Assembly (NCBI GenBank): GCA_007125845.1
Contig: SLCK01000008.1
Span: forward strand, 1 to 41,576
Length of the DNA: 41,576 nt
Source of the DNA: Gemmatimonadota bacterium
GTDB taxonomy: Bacteria; Gemmatimonadota; Gemmatimonadetes; Longimicrobiales; Gaopeijiaceae
Direction of reading: 5' to 3'
Numbering within the stretch: position 1 is the first letter of the stretch; every line of letters begins with the position of its first letter. Below the pieces are notes generated by a model. That model was not told where the DNA came from and made no database searches. It was given only the letters and a program-made list of their open reading frames with translations. The translations under genes and the position numbers were made by a program. Positions 40,094-41,576 of this stretch are shown here, in pieces.

Positions 40094-41436
40094 GCGACCA
40101 CTACCTGATGCCCTCCCTGGGGGCCGGCATGACCGATGGGACGGTGATCGAGTGGTACGTCGAGCCAGGCCAGTCCGTCCGCAAAGGGGACGTGGTCGGC
40201 CTCGTCGACACGGACAAAGGGGCCATCGAGATGGAGATCTGGGAGGACGCGGAGATCGCTGAGATTCTGGCCGATCCGGGCACGAAAGTGCCGGTGGGTG
40301 AGCCGCTGCTGGCCCTGGGGGCCGGGGAGGCCGAGGTCCGGGAACCCGAAGGCGGAGCCGAAGTCGCGGAGCCCGAGGCCGAGCCTGAGCCTGAGCCAGC
40401 GCTCGACCCCGAGGCCCCGGGGTCCGAACCGCCGGCCCGTGTACCCTCCACTCCCGCGGCCCGAGCACGCGCCGCGGAGATGGGCCTCTCCCTCGGGGAC
40501 ATCCAAGGCACCGGCCCGGAGGGCGCAGTCACCCTGCCGGACGTGGAACGGGCGGCCGAGTCGAAGCCCGCAACTCCTCCTCGGGAGTCTACGGCGCCAA
40601 AGGCCACGCCGGTCGCGCGCAGAGCCGCCGACGCTCTCGGAGTGGATCTCGCGGGGATCAAAGGCACCGGACCCAGAGGCGCGATCACCCGCGAAGACGT
40701 GGAACGGGTCAGCGGTGCGAAGACCCCGGAGCCCACCCGCGACGGCGAAGACGAAGCCGAAGAGCCAGACCGCCACGCCGCGATGCGGCGGGCAATCGCG
40801 GCTGCCATGGCCCAGTCGAAGCGAGAGATCCCACACTACTACCTGGCGCATACGCTCTCGCTCGAGAGGGCGCTCCGCTGGCTCGAGCGAACGAATCGAG
40901 ACCGGGCGCCCACCGAGCGGATTCTGCAAGCCGCCATCTACCTGAAGTCCGTCTCGGTCGCATTGAGCGATTTTCCCGAGCTGAACGGCTTCTGGGAGGA
41001 CGACGCCTTCCGTCCCGCAGAAGCGGTCCACCCCGGCCTCGCCATCTCCCTGCGCGGGGGCGGACTCGTGGCGCCGGCCATTCACGACGTGACTGAAGAG
41101 TCACTGGACCGGATCACCACCGCGGTGAGGGACGTCGTGCAGCGAGCCCGTGCCGGCCGTCTCAGGGCCTCGGAGGTCACCGACGCCACCATCACCGTAA
41201 CGAGTCTGGGAGATCGCGGGGTCGAGACCGTCTTCGGGGTGATCTACCCGCCTCAGGTGGCGATCGTCGGGATGGGGGCACCCATGGAGCGGCCCTGGGC
41301 GGAAGGCGGAATGGTCGGCGCGCACCGAACCCTGCGCCTCACCCTCTCTGCAGACCATCGTGCCAGCGACGGCCACCGTGGAAGCCTCTTTCTCGAGCGG
41401 GTGGCCGAGCTCCTTCAGACGCCGGAGGACCTATGA
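40090..41436 (+). CDS. pdhC: Dihydrolipoamide acetyltransferase (PDH E2)
   Basis: E2 forms the core of the PDH complex and passes the acetyl group from E1 to CoA. The 448-residue protein has one N-terminal lipoyl domain (about 4-77) with the lipoylated Lys43 in [10 protein letters not shown] Glu/Pro-rich linker follows, then two peripheral-subunit-binding domains in tandem: about 118-155 ([26 protein letters not shown]) and about 171-208 ([26 protein letters not shown]). The catalytic acyltransferase domain ends with H-x3-D-G as DHRASDG (His423, Asp427). Two binding domains in one E2 is unusual. GTG 40090 overlaps the pdhB stop. No E3 (dihydrolipoamide dehydrogenase) gene is in the window. 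Confidence 0.9.
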   Translation: MSDHYLMPSLGAGMTDGTVIEWYVEPGQSVRKGDVVGLVDTDKGAIEMEIWEDAEIAEILADPGTKVPVGEPLLALGAGEAEVREPEGGAEVAEPEAEPEPEPALDPEAPGSEPPARVPSTPAARARAAEMGLSLGDIQGTGPEGAVTLPDVERAAESKPATPPRESTAPKATPVARRAADALGVDLAGIKGTGPRGAITREDVERVSGAKTPEPTRDGEDEAEEPDRHAAMRRAIAAAMAQSKREIPHYYLAHTLSLERALRWLERTNRDRAPTERILQAAIYLKSVSVALSDFPELNGFWEDDAFRPAEAVHPGLAISLRGGGLVAPAIHDVTEESLDRITTAVRDVVQRARAGRLRASEVTDATITVTSLGDRGVETVFGVIYPPQVAIVGMGAPMERPWAEGGMVGAHRTLRLTLSADHRASDGHRGSLFLERVAELLQTPEDL

Positions 41437-41576
41437 CGGATTCGAAAGATACACGCGCACTTTCCGGCCTCCGGAAGGTGTTTCACCGAATCGCCCCCGA
41501 GATCGACCTGGATGCCATCGATCATCACGCCGACCTGAGGGAGGAGGCGGACCTGGATTCGGTGGACGCAATCAAC
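41433..41576 (+). CDS. Acyl carrier protein (3'-truncated by window)
   Basis: The first 48 residues of a small protein are visible, reading through LRKVFHRIAPEIDLDAID and DLREEADLDSVDAIN at the right edge. E-x-x-D-L-D-S-V-D is the phosphopantetheine attachment site of acyl carrier proteins, Ser being the modified residue. The ATG overlaps the E2 stop (ATGA), so it belongs to the acsA-pdhA-pdhB-pdhC operon. It is not a housekeeping FabF-linked ACP by context. It probably carries an acyl group made from the acetyl-CoA of this operon, or acts with a ligase or transferase beyond the window. Confidence 0.8.
   Translation, partial: MTDSKDTRALSGLRKVFHRIAPEIDLDAIDHHADLREEADLDSVDAIN

Overview
The window is about 41.6 kb of GC-rich, densely packed bacterial DNA with many ATGA/GTGA start-stop overlaps. 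The gene content suggests a Gram-negative, environmental, aerobic to facultatively nitrate-respiring bacterium. A CBM9-like/DUF5916 outer-membrane protein, a lipoprotein with Big_2-like and Fn3-like repeats, a membrane M28 peptidase and a TonB receptor paired with a quinoprotein dehydrogenase are the sort of set seen in Gemmatimonadota. That assignment is inference; the window contains no rRNA or other definitive marker. I saw no tRNA, rRNA, CRISPR array, transposase or phage gene.

Layout. (1) 1-3847, plus strand: the end of a NarK-type nitrate/nitrite transporter, a universal stress protein, a NarX-like (HPK7) histidine kinase, and mobA-mobB for molybdenum-cofactor maturation, which together look like the tail of a nitrate-reductase region. 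(2) 3944-6588, plus: a MarR regulator on a probable leaderless transcript, then a BNR-propeller protein, a MoaD/ThiS-like carrier ending in Gly-Gly, and an Ig-like lipoprotein. (3) 6576-8876, minus: the CBM9/DUF5916 barrel protein. (4) 9094-12861, minus: arsR-pstS-pstC-pstA-pstB, every junction overlapping, opposite a SAM methyltransferase. (5) 13892-18388: a DUF4160 gene with a likely one-base frameshift, DUF2442, a flavin monooxygenase, a small coiled-coil protein, YqgE/AlgH, a HugZ-like flavin/heme protein and a GYD protein. (6) 18546-26092, minus: a five-gene operon of PqqU-like TonB receptor, PQQ dehydrogenase, PLP-dependent deaminase/desulfhydrase, GMC oxidoreductase and M28 peptidase. 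(7) 26341-29036, plus: ECF sigma and zinc anti-sigma factors, a 22-bp tandem repeat, a terminator-like hairpin, then a PhyH-type dioxygenase overlapped by a GNAT protein. (8) 29086-41576: tandem-domain universal stress protein, SDR, a second-type GroEL, PEP synthase, heme lipoprotein, then acetyl-CoA synthetase, PDH E1alpha, E1beta, E2 and an acyl carrier protein cut by the window end.

How it fits together. Region 8 handles the pyruvate/acetyl-CoA node: PEP synthase makes PEP from pyruvate, PDH makes acetyl-CoA from pyruvate, and ACS activates acetate. Stress proteins and a spare chaperonin lie beside these genes. With NarK, another stress protein and an HPK7 kinase at the other end, the window resembles a hypoxia/energy-stress island. 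Region 4 looks like phosphate uptake under a metal/arsenic-type repressor. Region 6 looks like uptake of a cofactor (possibly PQQ) tied to periplasmic oxidation. The items most worth following are the ArsR-controlled pst operon, the receptor/quinoprotein pair, the propeller plus Gly-Gly carrier, the PhyH-GNAT pair and the ACS-PDH-ACP operon.
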